Shown in pieces: positions 8,051-18,455 of a stretch of DNA of 64,000 nucleotides. The stretch spans positions 1 to 64,000 of the forward strand of contig JASAON010001633.1 of NCBI GenBank assembly GCA_030849065.1, in the 5' to 3' direction. The notes under the pieces were generated by a model. That model did not search any database. It saw only the letters and a program-made list of their open reading frames with translations, and was not told where the DNA came from. Source of the stretch: Jaenimonas drosophilae. Lineage: Eukaryota > Euglenozoa > Kinetoplastea > Trypanosomatida > Trypanosomatidae. Position 1 is the first letter of the stretch; every line of letters begins with the position of its first letter. The position numbers and the translations under genes are program-made.

Positions 8051-9811
8051 ATGGCCACAGCTGCTGCCGCTGCCGGCGGCCACGCCGACCCAGTTGTTCT
8101 TGAAACTAAGAAGGATCTCCGCATTCTGCAGACCGGCCGCCCCGTTGCTGGCTACCAGAACACACCTGAGATGATTGCCGCCCACGACGCACGCACCAGC
8201 GGAAAGAAGTACTTCCGCTTCCCTCCCGAGCCCAATGGTTTCCTCCATATTGGTCATGCGAAGAGCATGAATCTGAACTTTGGTTCCGCACAGGCTCATG
8301 GCGGCAAGTGCTACCTGCGCTACGATGACACCAACCCCGAGGCGGAGGAGCAGATCTATATTGACGCCATCAAGGAAATGCTTCTGTGGATGGGCTGGAA
8401 CCCCGACTGGATCACCTTCTCCTCCGACTACTTTGATCAGCTCTACGACTTTGCCATTCGCCTCATCAAGGCAGGAAAGGCTTACGTCGACCACAGCACC
8501 CAGGAAGAGCTTAAACGCCAGCGTGAGGTGCGTGAAAACAGCCCGTGGAGGGATCGCACTGTGGAGGAGAACCTTCACTTGTTTGAACACATGCGCCAGG
8601 GACGGTACGCGGAGGGAGAGGCAACCCTGCGCGTGAAGGGCGACATGCAGAGCGACAATCCCAACATGCGCGACTTTATCGCCTACCGCGTGAAGTACGT
8701 GGAACATCCCCACATCAAGGATAAGTGGTGCATCTATCCCAGCTACGACTACACACACTGCCTCATTGATTCTCTCGAAGACATCGACTACAGCTTGTGC
8801 ACGCTGGAGTTTGAAACCCGCCGTGAAAGCTACTTTTGGCTGCTGGATCAGCTGGACCTGTGGCGCCCCCACGTGTGGGAGTTCAGCCGTCTCAACGTGA
8901 CGGGCTCACTTCTCTCCAAGCGCAAAATTAACGTATTGGTGAAGAAGGGCATCGTTCGTGGCTTCGACGACCCACGTTTGCTGACACTGGCTGGTATGCG
9001 TCGCCGTGGCTACACCCCGACTGCCATCAACAACTTCTGTGATTTGGTGGGCATCACGCGATCCATGAATGTGATTCAAATTGCCATGCTGGAGAACTGC
9101 CTGCGTGAGAACCTCGACGAGTCGTGCATGCGCCGGCAGCTCATCATCGACCCCATCGAGGTCGTGGTGGATAACTGGGATGACAAACTCGAGGTGGAGT
9201 GCCCCAACCACCCCCGTCGCCCCGAGCTTGGCTCACGTAAAGTGGTCTTCACGAAGCGCTTCTACATTGATCGCAGCGACTTCCACACGGAGGATGACAA
9301 CCCCAAGTTCTACGGTCTCGCTCCTGGTCCTCGCGCGGTTGGCTTGAAGTACTGCGGAAACATCCAGTGCACGAGCTTCGAGAAGGACGCCAAGGGTGTT
9401 CCCACACGCATTCACGTTCAGCTCGACTTGGAGCGCACGGTGAAGCCCAAGACGAACATCACCTGGGTCAGTGCCGCGGATGCTGTTCCCGTTGAGTTCC
9501 GCCTCTACACCACACTTCTCAAGGATGAGCGTGCCGCCATTGACCCCGAGTTCCTCAAGTTCATTGACGACAAGAGTGAGACGGTGCACAAGGGCTTCGC
9601 GGAGCCAGCCATTGCGTCACTTCAGAAGTTTGAGTCGATCCAGGCAGAGCGGTTTGGCTACTTCGTGGTGGATCCCGACACGTGCCCAGGAAGCTTGGTC
9701 ATGAACCGTGTGATTGGGCTGAAGGAGGACAAGGAAAAGACCACCACTGCTGCCCCGGTCAACAAGGGAGCAAAGCAGCCCAAGGCCAAGAAGGAAGCAG
9801 CGGAAAAGTAG
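8051..9811 (+). CDS. GlnRS: Glutaminyl-tRNA synthetase
   Basis: A 586-aa class I aminoacyl-tRNA synthetase. Reaction: ATP-dependent charging of tRNA-Gln with glutamine; in trypanosomatids one gene is thought to supply cytosol and mitochondrion. Seen: the HIGH motif at residues 66-69 within PPEPNGFLHIGHAKSMN, the RYDDTNPEAE segment, the YPSYDYTHCLIDSLEDI region, and a KMSKS-type loop LLSKRK at 287-292. A two-domain beta-barrel anticodon-binding part follows, and the tail is a Lys/Ala-rich extension ending AKKEAAEK. These separate it from GluRS. The N-terminal YqeY-like domain of human and yeast GlnRS is absent, so the protein starts close to the catalytic core. Start 8051 (MATAAAAAGG) was chosen because the splice acceptor lies just upstream. 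Confidence 0.96.
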   Translation: MATAAAAAGGHADPVVLETKKDLRILQTGRPVAGYQNTPEMIAAHDARTSGKKYFRFPPEPNGFLHIGHAKSMNLNFGSAQAHGGKCYLRYDDTNPEAEEQIYIDAIKEMLLWMGWNPDWITFSSDYFDQLYDFAIRLIKAGKAYVDHSTQEELKRQREVRENSPWRDRTVEENLHLFEHMRQGRYAEGEATLRVKGDMQSDNPNMRDFIAYRVKYVEHPHIKDKWCIYPSYDYTHCLIDSLEDIDYSLCTLEFETRRESYFWLLDQLDLWRPHVWEFSRLNVTGSLLSKRKINVLVKKGIVRGFDDPRLLTLAGMRRRGYTPTAINNFCDLVGITRSMNVIQIAMLENCLRENLDESCMRRQLIIDPIEVVVDNWDDKLEVECPNHPRRPELGSRKVVFTKRFYIDRSDFHTEDDNPKFYGLAPGPRAVGLKYCGNIQCTSFEKDAKGVPTRIHVQLDLERTVKPKTNITWVSAADAVPVEFRLYTTLLKDERAAIDPEFLKFIDDKSETVHKGFAEPAIASLQKFESIQAERFGYFVVDPDTCPGSLVMNRVIGLKEDKEKTTTAAPVNKGAKQPKAKKEAAEK

Positions 9812-10437
9812 TCGAGTAGTATGCTCGATGGCAGAACACGTCAATCCCGTCAAGCAACAACACTCCATTCCAGCAGGACCAGTGCGGTTCATTGCGGAGG
9901 GAGTGATATCGCACCCCCCATCTACCCATTTCGCTCGCCTTAAAAAACAGCGTGTGTGTGGCGGTGCACCACGTCATCAATCTGGCGTCCACGGATGTCA
10001 TCAGCCCACACACTGACCATCATCGCACTTTTTCTTCATCATTATCTCCTTCGAGGCCTCTTTACACCCTCACTAATGATACAAGATGGTCTTCTTCCAC
10101 CATTCTGCGCTGCCACATTTGACGCTGTTCCAGCTTCACTGGTGTGCAGCAGCGTATGGAACTGAACTTCACTGTTGAATCATGACACTCTCATTCTGCT
10201 CTCGTCTCAACCTTAGATTCTTCTGTACGACTGGAGCTCACCCCGTTGCGCTCCTCCTCGTCCTCCCTCACACATACCAACGCAAAGTAGATTTGACAGT
10301 GCTCCGCTCCTTGTTAGTTTGCTCGCCACGACTGTCTCTTTCATTCCTTTTTATTTTTGCGTGGTGACGGTACCACAGATTCAATACGATACTTCCCTTC
10401 CCGACTCCCGTTTCAGTGTCATTCCTTTCACTCCACA
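9812..10437. other. Intergenic spacer, GlnRS to small unknown protein
   Basis: 626 bases without a supported gene; two short ORFs (9956-10165, 10182-10367) lack any protein-like feature and run through pyrimidine-rich DNA. Confidence 0.5.
10336..10378 (+). promoter_or_regulatory. Spliced-leader acceptor for the 10438 gene
   Basis: Pyrimidine tract about 10331-10359 (TCTCTTTCATTCC..) and AG at 10377-10378, 59 bases before the ATG at 10438. Confidence 0.5.
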
Positions 10438-10812
10438 ATGGCTGCCAATGCTGATGGATGCGCTGCCCTGAGGGGCAACGGAGCTCGCGCGGACGGATCC
10501 CGCCCTTCGACGAGCAGCAGCGTCAGCTCACGCTGCAGTGCGGCAACACCAACGGTGAAGGAAGGAAGCATCTCGAGGGCGTGGCTGGCTCACCTGGTGA
10601 ACAACTACTCCCCTGCTCACGATGTCCCCTTCGAGCATGTCCGTCTTAACACGGGCTACCATCTAAACGAGGATCTCAACGCCATGCTCATGGACGACCG
10701 CCGCCGAAACGTTTCTCACCACCTAACCTCTGACAAGGCCTTCAAGAATTTTTTGCTAGACTTGAAGCAGTACGAAGACATCAAGAAGGCTCTTGATGCG
10801 ATGAAGTCGTAA
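10438..10812 (+). CDS. Small conserved-looking protein, unknown function
   Basis: A 124-aa ORF I do not recognise. Residues 1-40 are low-complexity Ala/Ser/Gly; residues about 42-124 look like a folded, mostly helical domain with SRAWLAHLVNNYSPAH, a YHLNEDLNAML segment, a basic DDRRRNVSHHL patch and a C-terminal helix YEDIKKALDAMK. The frame is open upstream to 10357, but the ATG at 10438 follows the acceptor AG at 10377-10378 and is preferred. No membrane segment or signal peptide is seen. The coding-like C-terminal half supports a real gene. Confidence 0.7.
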   Translation: MAANADGCAALRGNGARADGSRPSTSSSVSSRCSAATPTVKEGSISRAWLAHLVNNYSPAHDVPFEHVRLNTGYHLNEDLNAMLMDDRRRNVSHHLTSDKAFKNFLLDLKQYEDIKKALDAMKS

Positions 10813-11962
10813 CACGTATTTGGATGCGTGTCTCGTCACAGTTTGGCGAGTGATGCTTTCTCTTCAAAACTGGATGATACGGCAACAACGGCAATGCGGG
10901 GTGCGGAACGACCTGCAGCCTCAGCGCGTTGCCACTGGAGCTCGCTCAAGATCGAGTGCAAAGGCCTTTTGTAAACAAGAAATGCAGCTGGTCTTCGCAG
11001 TATTGCTGGCATGCGTTGACCCTCTTCGACGCACATTCACCACTTCTCATCCCATGACTTAGCGTAAGAAGAATAGCTCTGACAGTCCTTCCAATGGACG
11101 AAAAAAAGAAGAAAATACCCACTGCCACGAATTAAGGCATCCATTTTGAGTTGTCTCATGTTTTTCACGTTTGCTTTTGCGGTTAGCGACTCTATTCATG
11201 TGCCCGATGTATGACAGAACTCAGCATATCTTGCGTCGCTTGACGCGGACGTGGGAGAAGTTGGGTGGAAATGAACATTTTGCCATTGCTGCGGTCCTAT
11301 CTCCCCTCACACGATCGCACACTCGAGCACGTATGTCACGTGAGTGTGATTGCTTCTCTCTGTGAGTGGAGGAGATCCCATAGGTTGATTCGCAACGGCG
11401 AGTGCGTGGTACCTCCTCACCAACTTGTTATTGACCCTCTCCATGTTCGAAGAAAGCACACAACATTTATGTGCACATACACGACGTGGTCGCTACAACA
11501 GCACAGCAACAAACACACATGCGAGTTTAATGCGTATGGCTTGTCTGCCCCTCTCGCGCCATTGGACGAAGGGTGACGGCATTGCTTTGTAGATGGATGC
11601 AGGATGTAGGCTAGAGCTTCGACCGGTAGAGCGGATGAATGTCTGATGCTCCTCCTTGTTTGTGTTTTGCTAGGAGCAACTGATTGACTGGTTCTCAACC
11701 TGTTAGTGGCTGTTTCTTGTGGTTTATCCTGCTTTTGATGTAGAACGGTGGCTGCAACCACCACCACCACCCACAACACAACAAAACACACACACTGAGC
11801 ACACCCAATCCAGCGTTTCAAGCAACGCATATATAATCTTGTTGCAACAACATGGCTTTTTGCTGCTGCTATTCATCTTGCGCTTTTATATTGTTTAACT
11901 CCTCATCAGCATGACATTAGCAACGGAGGACCTACCCGTTTCACTCACAGGTTAGCTGGCTG
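10813..11962. other. 1.15 kb spacer upstream of MSH3
   Basis: No supported gene. ORFs of up to 103 codons (for example from 11265) start at GTG or lack protein-like composition. An ACC/ACA-rich stretch at 11757-11795 is simple sequence. The MSH3 acceptor is probably the AG at 11949-11950 after CCGTTTCACTCAC, only 12 bases before the ATG. Confidence 0.5.
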
Positions 11963-14917
11963 ATGTCAAAGCGTCAACGCGGTGCAGCTTCATCCAATAA
12001 CGGTGCCAAGCATGCGACTGAAGTTGCCGAGGCCATTGCCCTCGTCGGGGCATCTCCGCGAACACCAGCCGAGCTTTCTCTCATGGCCCCCTTGACTCCC
12101 CTGGAAAAACAGGTGGTGGAGTTCAAGCGTACGCTTCCTTCCAATGTGGTTTTAATGATTGCCTGCGGCTATCGTGTCAAGGTGTACGGCCGGGACAGTC
12201 GTGTGGTCAGCCGAAGGTGCGGTATCATGTGCATTCCTGGTGAGCCTTTTGAGTACAGCAGCTTCCCCTACACCCGCGTGGATCTCTATATCCATCGACT
12301 TGTCTCGATGGGCTACCACGTCGCCTTTGCCGATCAAGAATCAGCTGCCGTTCGTGCAGCTGACGGAGTACGTGGAGGCATCTTTGAGCGACGTATTTCA
12401 CAGTACTACAGCAGAGCCACCCTACTTCCCGGGGAGCGGGTTGCGACGGCAGAGCCTGGTGGAGGAGCGGGTGGGGGTGAGGCGGAGGACGACGCCCCTG
12501 ACGGAGAAACCGGCGGCAACGAAGCGGAGGAGCCTAGCCAAGTCGGGCGGTCATCGAACGATGGCACCATGGTGGATGCTTCGGAGCTCTATCTCTGTTT
12601 CGTGCACCCCATCTCATCTGAGAAGAAGGGAACTCAGTCGGTGCCTTCCATGACCCTTTCGGTGATATTGGCAAGCTTCGTCACACATTCCCGCGCATGC
12701 TACACAATTTCGTCAGCCTTGGCCTTGGAGGATGTGCTGCAACGCTATGATGTGGCAGAGCTTCTCTACTTGCTTCCCACAAAAGAAGGTGGTGACTGTC
12801 ACCCCTCCCGATTTATCGCCCAGCCTCTCCTTGATGTGCTGGAGACCACACTTTCCCTGCATTGGGGCCCTAGTGCGACGGGCGAGGAGGATTCGCGCAG
12901 TGTGAGCGTCAGCATTCTTCGCTGCACGGATTCTGCGGAGGGCGAAGGGAAGGAGATGGAGCATTGCATTCGATCTCATCTTCAACAATACAAGTTACGG
13001 GATGCGTACAACGCCCTGTGTGATCGAAGCAGATCTGAGAATGTTGCAACGCCAGTGGCAACGGAGTCTCTGCAGCTTCCTGGAAGTACGCTGCGTGCAT
13101 TGGATGTGTTTCGAAGTTCTTCCGGCCCAAAGTCGACGCTCATGGGCCTGCTCGATCACCACCGCACTGCGTGTGGTGCTCGGCGTCTGCAGAAGTGGCT
13201 TGGCGCACCCCTCACAAATCTTGACTCCATCTTGGCTCGACAGGCTGTGGTCTCCTTCCTCGTCCAGCGTTTGGATGGGGACACGGTGGACGAGCTTCTG
13301 CAGGAGAGTAGGTCGGTTGAGGATGCGGAAGCCGTCGTGGGGAAGCTTCACGCGCAGCGGTGTGGCGTACGTGAGTACGTGGCGCTTCTTCGCATGATTC
13401 GCAAAGTCCACAGCGTTGCCACCTCCTTCCTTCGTGAGTCGGATGAGGGATCCACCACCCCACCGGCGCTTCTCACGCAGCTTCTGCGTACCGCCGCGGG
13501 GCCACCGGTCGCCTCCTTTGTGGAGGCACACAAGGCGGAGATGAATTGCCCCGCAACCTGCCCGATGGATCTCTTCACCACCGCGGGCTCTTCACGGCCG
13601 CTACCACCAGACGTGGAGTTACGGATGCGAGAACGGGACAACGCCACAGCCGCCTTGGAGGCGGAGCTACTTCGAATTCGAGATGTGCTGCACCTTCCTG
13701 GACTTGAGTACCGCACAATCGCGGGGACAAGCTACATTGTGGATGTCCCCACAGCCAAGGCCAACCGCGTACCTTCGGACTGGATGGTTCTTTCACGCAT
13801 AAAAACACACGTGCGTTTTCACACTCCGTTGATTGTGGAGCAACGAGTGGCACTGACGGCGGCGATGGAGCGGCTGTCCGCAGCTGCCACTGCCGCATGG
13901 CAGGAGAGGCAGCTGGAGTTGGTGGCCTCCGATGAACGAGTTTCAGCCATCAATGCCGTCATTGATGTGGTGGCCCAGTTGGACGCACTCCGAAGCCTTG
14001 CAAAGGCCTCCAGCCGTCCGGGCTACTGTGCTCCACAGCTTCGCTCTATTGAAGCGGGCGATGCGGCGGACGCTCTTGGCATTCATCTCACATTGGCGCG
14101 TCACCCCATGCTCGACGTGATTCTCCGCGGACAGTATGTTGGCTGCGATGCTTCCATGGGACTGGGACGTATGTGGCTACTGACGGGGCCAAACATGGGC
14201 GGTAAATCTGCCCTGATGCGCATGGTTGGAGTCTTTGTCATTATGGCACAGATTGGCTGCTACGTACCTGCATCTTCAGCTGCACTACCTGTCTTTACGG
14301 GTGGGGTGTTTTGCCGAATGGGTGCGAGCGATGCAATTCTCGAGGGCAGATCGACCTTCCTCACTGAAATGGAGGAAACAAGTCGAATTCTTCGCGCTCC
14401 TTCCCTTGATCAATCCTTGGTGCTGATGGATGAGCTTGGACGTGGGACAAGCAGCTTTGATGGTGTGGCGGTGGCAGCCGCTACGCTAGAGTATCTTACA
14501 CATCGACGAGTAACCTCCATCTTCGTCACACACTACACCAGCCTCTGCGCACCCTACCGGCGCGGTGCCACATCCCCTCTTTCATCCGCCCCCCCTGTGG
14601 ATTGCCTCTACATGGGTTTTGAGTACGCCACGGGTGTGGGACAACAGGAGCTGCGGGAGGAATCCACTGGGACGACCGCCAGGAAGGAGGCAGATGACCC
14701 CTCACTGCCAAGGTCCAATACGTCTCTTCGGTTCCTGTATGTGCCCGTTCCTGGTGTGTCACCGTCGAGCTTTGGTGTGGAGGTGGCCTGCTTAGCTGGA
14801 TTGCCGGCCTCCGTTACCACCCTCGCGCGCCGACTGAGTCTTCAAGAGGAGGCAGCCCACGGCCAGCGTCAAGATCTCATGACCGTGCGCCGATTTATGA
14901 AGATGAACGCTCCATAG
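11963..14917 (+). CDS. MSH3: DNA mismatch repair protein MSH3 (MutS homologue)
   Basis: A 984-aa MutS-family ATPase. Role: with MSH2 forms MutS-beta, which recognises insertion/deletion loops in nuclear DNA. Seen: MutS domain I from about residue 48 (LTPLEKQVVEFKRTLP, then a GYRVKVYGRD segment typical of MSH3 and lacking the Phe-x-Glu of MSH6/bacterial MutS), the core and lever domains, the ATPase Walker A GPNMGGKS at 742-749, Walker B LVLMDELGRG with Asp823/Glu824, and a THY switch motif. A Gly/Glu-rich insertion of about 50 residues (roughly 157-205) interrupts the region between domains I and II, and a second hydrophilic insertion lies near 890-920. The ATG at 11963 lies just after an AG. 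MSH3 rather than MSH6 rests on the domain I motif. Confidence 0.9.
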   Translation: MSKRQRGAASSNNGAKHATEVAEAIALVGASPRTPAELSLMAPLTPLEKQVVEFKRTLPSNVVLMIACGYRVKVYGRDSRVVSRRCGIMCIPGEPFEYSSFPYTRVDLYIHRLVSMGYHVAFADQESAAVRAADGVRGGIFERRISQYYSRATLLPGERVATAEPGGGAGGGEAEDDAPDGETGGNEAEEPSQVGRSSNDGTMVDASELYLCFVHPISSEKKGTQSVPSMTLSVILASFVTHSRACYTISSALALEDVLQRYDVAELLYLLPTKEGGDCHPSRFIAQPLLDVLETTLSLHWGPSATGEEDSRSVSVSILRCTDSAEGEGKEMEHCIRSHLQQYKLRDAYNALCDRSRSENVATPVATESLQLPGSTLRALDVFRSSSGPKSTLMGLLDHHRTACGARRLQKWLGAPLTNLDSILARQAVVSFLVQRLDGDTVDELLQESRSVEDAEAVVGKLHAQRCGVREYVALLRMIRKVHSVATSFLRESDEGSTTPPALLTQLLRTAAGPPVASFVEAHKAEMNCPATCPMDLFTTAGSSRPLPPDVELRMRERDNATAALEAELLRIRDVLHLPGLEYRTIAGTSYIVDVPTAKANRVPSDWMVLSRIKTHVRFHTPLIVEQRVALTAAMERLSAAATAAWQERQLELVASDERVSAINAVIDVVAQLDALRSLAKASSRPGYCAPQLRSIEAGDAADALGIHLTLARHPMLDVILRGQYVGCDASMGLGRMWLLTGPNMGGKSALMRMVGVFVIMAQIGCYVPASSAALPVFTGGVFCRMGASDAILEGRSTFLTEMEETSRILRAPSLDQSLVLMDELGRGTSSFDGVAVAAATLEYLTHRRVTSIFVTHYTSLCAPYRRGATSPLSSAPPVDCLYMGFEYATGVGQQELREESTGTTARKEADDPSLPRSNTSLRFLYVPVPGVSPSSFGVEVACLAGLPASVTTLARRLSLQEEAAHGQRQDLMTVRRFMKMNAP

Positions 14918-15004
14918 ATGCATCCTCATACATAACTGCTTTATGACCTCTCATCATGTGTGTTTCCCAACGCAACATACTCTGGATGCTACGTCCGCCT
15001 TGCA

Positions 15005-15058
15005 ACACACTACATACTCTTTTTCTCTCTCATGTGTCTTCGTCCTGCACTACCACAG
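15005..15058 (+). promoter_or_regulatory. Spliced-leader acceptor for HRD1
   Basis: Pyrimidine-rich CTCTTTTTCTCTCTC stretch from about 15017 and AG at 15057-15058, 142 bases upstream of the ATG at 15201. Confidence 0.5.
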
Positions 15059-15200
15059 CACTTGGAATTCGGTTTCAAAGAAAATTTGCTACCGTTGGAC
15101 TCGTGGTGGCTCCTAGCTTGGAGCTCACAATCACATCTCCACACACGTACATCTAGTAAAAACAAGGGAATAGGCTGCCATCGCGCGCGCATCATCACCA

Positions 15201-17153
15201 ATGAACAGGGAACGACTCATCACCATCGCCACATGGCCTGGTTTGTATGTGGTGCTGAGCTACTCATTCATGTTCCTCCTCATTTTGGACTCAGCCATGG
15301 CCTACCAAGATTTTTTCCCAGTGATTGTATCCCTCTCCAACTCATCCATCTTCAAGTTGTGTGGGATTAACTTCATACTCGCTTCCGCACTGATGTGGTG
15401 GCTCATCGTCAAGTTCATCTTCTTTGGACAGCTGCGGTTGGGAGAGAGTGAGAAGATCATCAGTGCTTTCCCTTTCGTAGTGGTTGAGTCTGTGCTGCTC
15501 TACCTCTACGATGAGCGAGGTATCACATTTCTGGTTGCCTCAGGATCACTAGCGACGGTGGTGATGCGAATGATACACAAGATGGCGAAGGAGAGGGTGT
15601 CGTCCGTGCTCCTGCTGCGTGATGCAAACCCGAGATACCTTCGAGAGAATATCGGAGTGTTTGCGTTTCTTGTCATTGCCATAATGGTGGATACGATGGT
15701 GTGTGTCGGCGTCTATGTCCGCTTGTCCATCATGGATGAGGTGAAGGAAGAGCACACAATGCTCCTATATAGCACCATGCTCCTCTTCGGGCAAATGAGC
15801 GTTGGGGCAGCGCGAAGTTGCATTCGTTTGGTCCGTAGTGTGATGCTCGGTGACCGAGCTCGAGTCACCACAACGTTCTACGTGGATTCCATCCTTTCCT
15901 TGGTGGATGGCGGCCTGTATATCATCTTTTTCATTTACATCTCGGTAGTGGCAGATATTCCCATCATGCTGGTGAGACAGTTCAGTACGGCGGTGTATTC
16001 CTTTGCAGATCAGATTAAGCGGACCTACCAATTTCGAACGATGCAGCATTATCTGGAGCACATTCCCTGCGCCACCGATGAAGATCTGGAGAGAGAGAGC
16101 AAGTGCACCATTTGCTTTGATGAGATGGAATCTGGACCAGGAACCAGACGTCTGTCCTGCGGCCACTGCTACCACGATGCATGCCTTCGACGGTGGCTGG
16201 AACAGAACACCACCTGCCCTTATTGCAGATCTGATCAGATGAATGTTGCACGTGATGCAAGGCACCTACCGCATCCTGCCCCTCAGGCACCAGCCCCTGC
16301 AGCCGCACCGGTTGTCCAGCCTCCTCATCCGCTGGTTCCACTGCTGGATGAAGTTCTTGGTAATCTTGTGGAGAATGCGCACCGCGTTGCCCAGGCCCAG
16401 AGAAGGGAACAGAGAGAGAATGGCGAGGCACGATTACCATTGCCAGGAAGAGTGAATGATGAGGGTGTTGTACCGCCGCCACGACCGCGAGAGGGGGATG
16501 ACGAATCATCCGAGTTATACGAGTCTGAAGAGGAATCTGAGTCTCAGGATAATGAAGATTATGTGCCTCCGTTTGCACAGCCCTTCACTGTCCCCAACAA
16601 TCAACGTCAACGTGTCACTGAAGAAGATGTGGATGCACTCTGTGACCGCATGGGTGAGGTACTCGACGAGGTACTGGATCATCGTATTTCCGCACAACAC
16701 CCGTTGGACATCGGAGAAGAGGAAATTCGACGGGCTTATGCGGCCTACTCTGCTACCTTTGATGAAGAGATCGGCGATGATGACGCAACAGACGAGGTGG
16801 AACCAAACACAGAGGCGGCGGGGATGCCCTTCGTGCGCCAACCAGCGACTACGTCACCATCACAACGCAGGGCAATTGCCCCAATACTCAGGCCTCCAAG
16901 AGCAATCTCCCTGACAATGGATCAACCACGATCGACGGTCCCTGAGAGAACGGCCAAACGTGCAACCCCACCTCCTATGGAATCCCCGTCTGCGAAGGAT
17001 ACAACCACAACAACAACCACAAACACAACACCATTGCCGGATTCAACCCTCTCCACAAGTACGGAGCATCGGCGACTTGCTGCATTTGAACGATACCGTG
17101 AGCGTATCGCGGAGGCAGATCGGCTACTACAGCTGGATTTGCAGTCATGCTGA
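15201..17153 (+). CDS. HRD1: ER-membrane RING E3 ubiquitin ligase, HRD1/synoviolin type
   Basis: A 650-aa multispanning protein with a RING-H2 finger. Family role: the E3 and retrotranslocation channel of ER-associated degradation. Seen: about six hydrophobic segments in residues 1-265 (for example YVVLSYSFMFLLILD and FAFLVIAIMVDTMVCVGVYV), a linker, then RING-H2 ligands C302, C305, C320, H322, H325, C328, C339, C342, all present. Membrane part before RING plus the CYHDACLRRWLEQNTTCPYC pattern is the HRD1/gp78 layout, and the lack of a CUE domain favours HRD1. The long tail (about 350-650) is Pro-rich and acidic and probably disordered, ending in a basic amphipathic helix (ERYRERIAEADRLLQLD). 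The ATG is the first after a clear acceptor. Confidence 0.88.
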   Translation: MNRERLITIATWPGLYVVLSYSFMFLLILDSAMAYQDFFPVIVSLSNSSIFKLCGINFILASALMWWLIVKFIFFGQLRLGESEKIISAFPFVVVESVLLYLYDERGITFLVASGSLATVVMRMIHKMAKERVSSVLLLRDANPRYLRENIGVFAFLVIAIMVDTMVCVGVYVRLSIMDEVKEEHTMLLYSTMLLFGQMSVGAARSCIRLVRSVMLGDRARVTTTFYVDSILSLVDGGLYIIFFIYISVVADIPIMLVRQFSTAVYSFADQIKRTYQFRTMQHYLEHIPCATDEDLERESKCTICFDEMESGPGTRRLSCGHCYHDACLRRWLEQNTTCPYCRSDQMNVARDARHLPHPAPQAPAPAAAPVVQPPHPLVPLLDEVLGNLVENAHRVAQAQRREQRENGEARLPLPGRVNDEGVVPPPRPREGDDESSELYESEEESESQDNEDYVPPFAQPFTVPNNQRQRVTEEDVDALCDRMGEVLDEVLDHRISAQHPLDIGEEEIRRAYAAYSATFDEEIGDDDATDEVEPNTEAAGMPFVRQPATTSPSQRRAIAPILRPPRAISLTMDQPRSTVPERTAKRATPPPMESPSAKDTTTTTTTNTTPLPDSTLSTSTEHRRLAAFERYRERIAEADRLLQLDLQSC

Positions 17154-17615
17154 GCAGATGCGCGCTTGAGACAGTCTCCACAGCCAATGTGGCAGGACGA
17201 TGAACGTTGCGTTGGGGGAGTGTTACTCTATTCACTGTGCTCAAATGGAGCTCTATCGTTCCCCCTCTCACGTACTGAGTCTGCCTCCATGACATTGTGT
17301 GACCTCATGCGTGCGCCACACAAAACACATGGATGCGACAACGATGTTTGTGGGTGGCAACAATTGGAGTTTCATATCCAATATGCTATCAATGTTTGCA
17401 AGTGATTTTGATTGCTCACTTTCATGTATACCTTCTTGGTGCATGTTACTCTCTGACCACTGTGACTCTTTATCTTTTACGATCTTTCGACTTCGCGTTT
17501 TGTATTATCAAGCATCACAACTTCTCTTAGGCTGGTGAGAGAAGGGGCGTAGGCCGTCATCCACAGCCGTTGCTGGAATCAGAATCGCCACAACAGTTTT
17601 TCGTAGTTCTTGGCC
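17154..17615. other. Intergenic spacer, HRD1 to 17616 gene
   Basis: 462 bases; T-rich in the second half (about 17405-17530). Candidate acceptor AG near 17529 (TTCTCTTAG). No gene seen. Confidence 0.5.
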
Positions 17616-18455
17616 ATGCTCTCCTGCACTTCAACCGCACTTGCCTCGCTCCGCTATCGGCGTCCCTACTGGATGCTCTTCCTAAAGGGAGTGGATAACT
17701 GGAAGATTTACACAGTGATTCAGCAGCCAGACCACCAGCGTACTGAGATGCTCTATCAGGCATGGCTGGGTGGGCTAGACAGACCCTACGTACGGCCCAA
17801 GTGTATGGCCCACCAACCTGTCTGGCTGAGCAAGAAGCGTCACCTACTACAGAAGTTTCGCCTCGATGGCCCTGAGACCTCCCTGGAGAAGTACGTCATT
17901 GAGTGGCATAAGAAGTTCAGGTCATTTCAAGGCGTCGTCCGCCCAACACCTGATGATCTTCACATTGCACTAGACCTGGTGGAGCGCCCCCTTGACCTGA
18001 GCTACGTGTGCCAGCTTCTAAACCAGTGCCGCACGAACTTTAATATTCGTCTAGCCGAAGACTCCTTCCTCATTTTTGTGGAGGCCTGCCTCCGTGTGGA
18101 TCGGAAAGACTGCGCGAGCTATGCAATGGAACACGCGGAAGAGCTTGGCTTCTGGCACGTGGATGAAGACTGCAGGAAGTATCTAAGTGGAGAACAGACG
18201 TGGTACAAGCAATCCTCTGTGGATCATTTGTTCTACCCACTGGATGAGAATGTGAGCCTCAACGCATCCCATGGATCCGCCACCTCCTCAACCAAGGCCA
18301 CTGAAGCAGCCGATGATGCTCCTCTGTCAGTGGAAGAGCTCATCAGCAGCGCCTCAACGACGGAGGAAGCTGATGAGATTGCACGACTTCAGGCTGAACT
18401 GGAGGCTTTGGAATTGGAGGCTGGCAAGGAAGGGGATGATGAGTCTCCCAAGTAA
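17616..18455 (+). CDS. Conserved-looking protein with possible mitochondrial N-terminus, unknown function
   Basis: A 279-aa protein. The N-terminus (MLSCTSTALASLRYRRPYW) is basic and hydroxylated without acidic residues, which fits a mitochondrial presequence. Residues about 15-190 look like a compact, basic, mostly helical domain rich in Trp/Tyr/Arg (for example VWLSKKRHLLQKF and VIEWHKKFRSFQGVVRPTPDD), and residues about 205-279 form an acidic Ala/Glu/Ser tail with a coiled-coil-like helix (EIARLQAELEALELEAGK). The mix resembles kinetoplastid mitochondrial ribosome or RNA-processing proteins, but I recognise no named family, so that is only inference. The ATG at 17616 was chosen; a TTG two codons earlier is not a eukaryotic start. 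Confidence 0.8.
   Translation: MLSCTSTALASLRYRRPYWMLFLKGVDNWKIYTVIQQPDHQRTEMLYQAWLGGLDRPYVRPKCMAHQPVWLSKKRHLLQKFRLDGPETSLEKYVIEWHKKFRSFQGVVRPTPDDLHIALDLVERPLDLSYVCQLLNQCRTNFNIRLAEDSFLIFVEACLRVDRKDCASYAMEHAEELGFWHVDEDCRKYLSGEQTWYKQSSVDHLFYPLDENVSLNASHGSATSSTKATEAADDAPLSVEELISSASTTEEADEIARLQAELEALELEAGKEGDDESPK

Noticed and set aside
11265..11576. 103-codon ORF in the spacer before MSH3
   Set aside because: Begins at GTG, has no domain-like composition, and no acceptor is placed to serve it.
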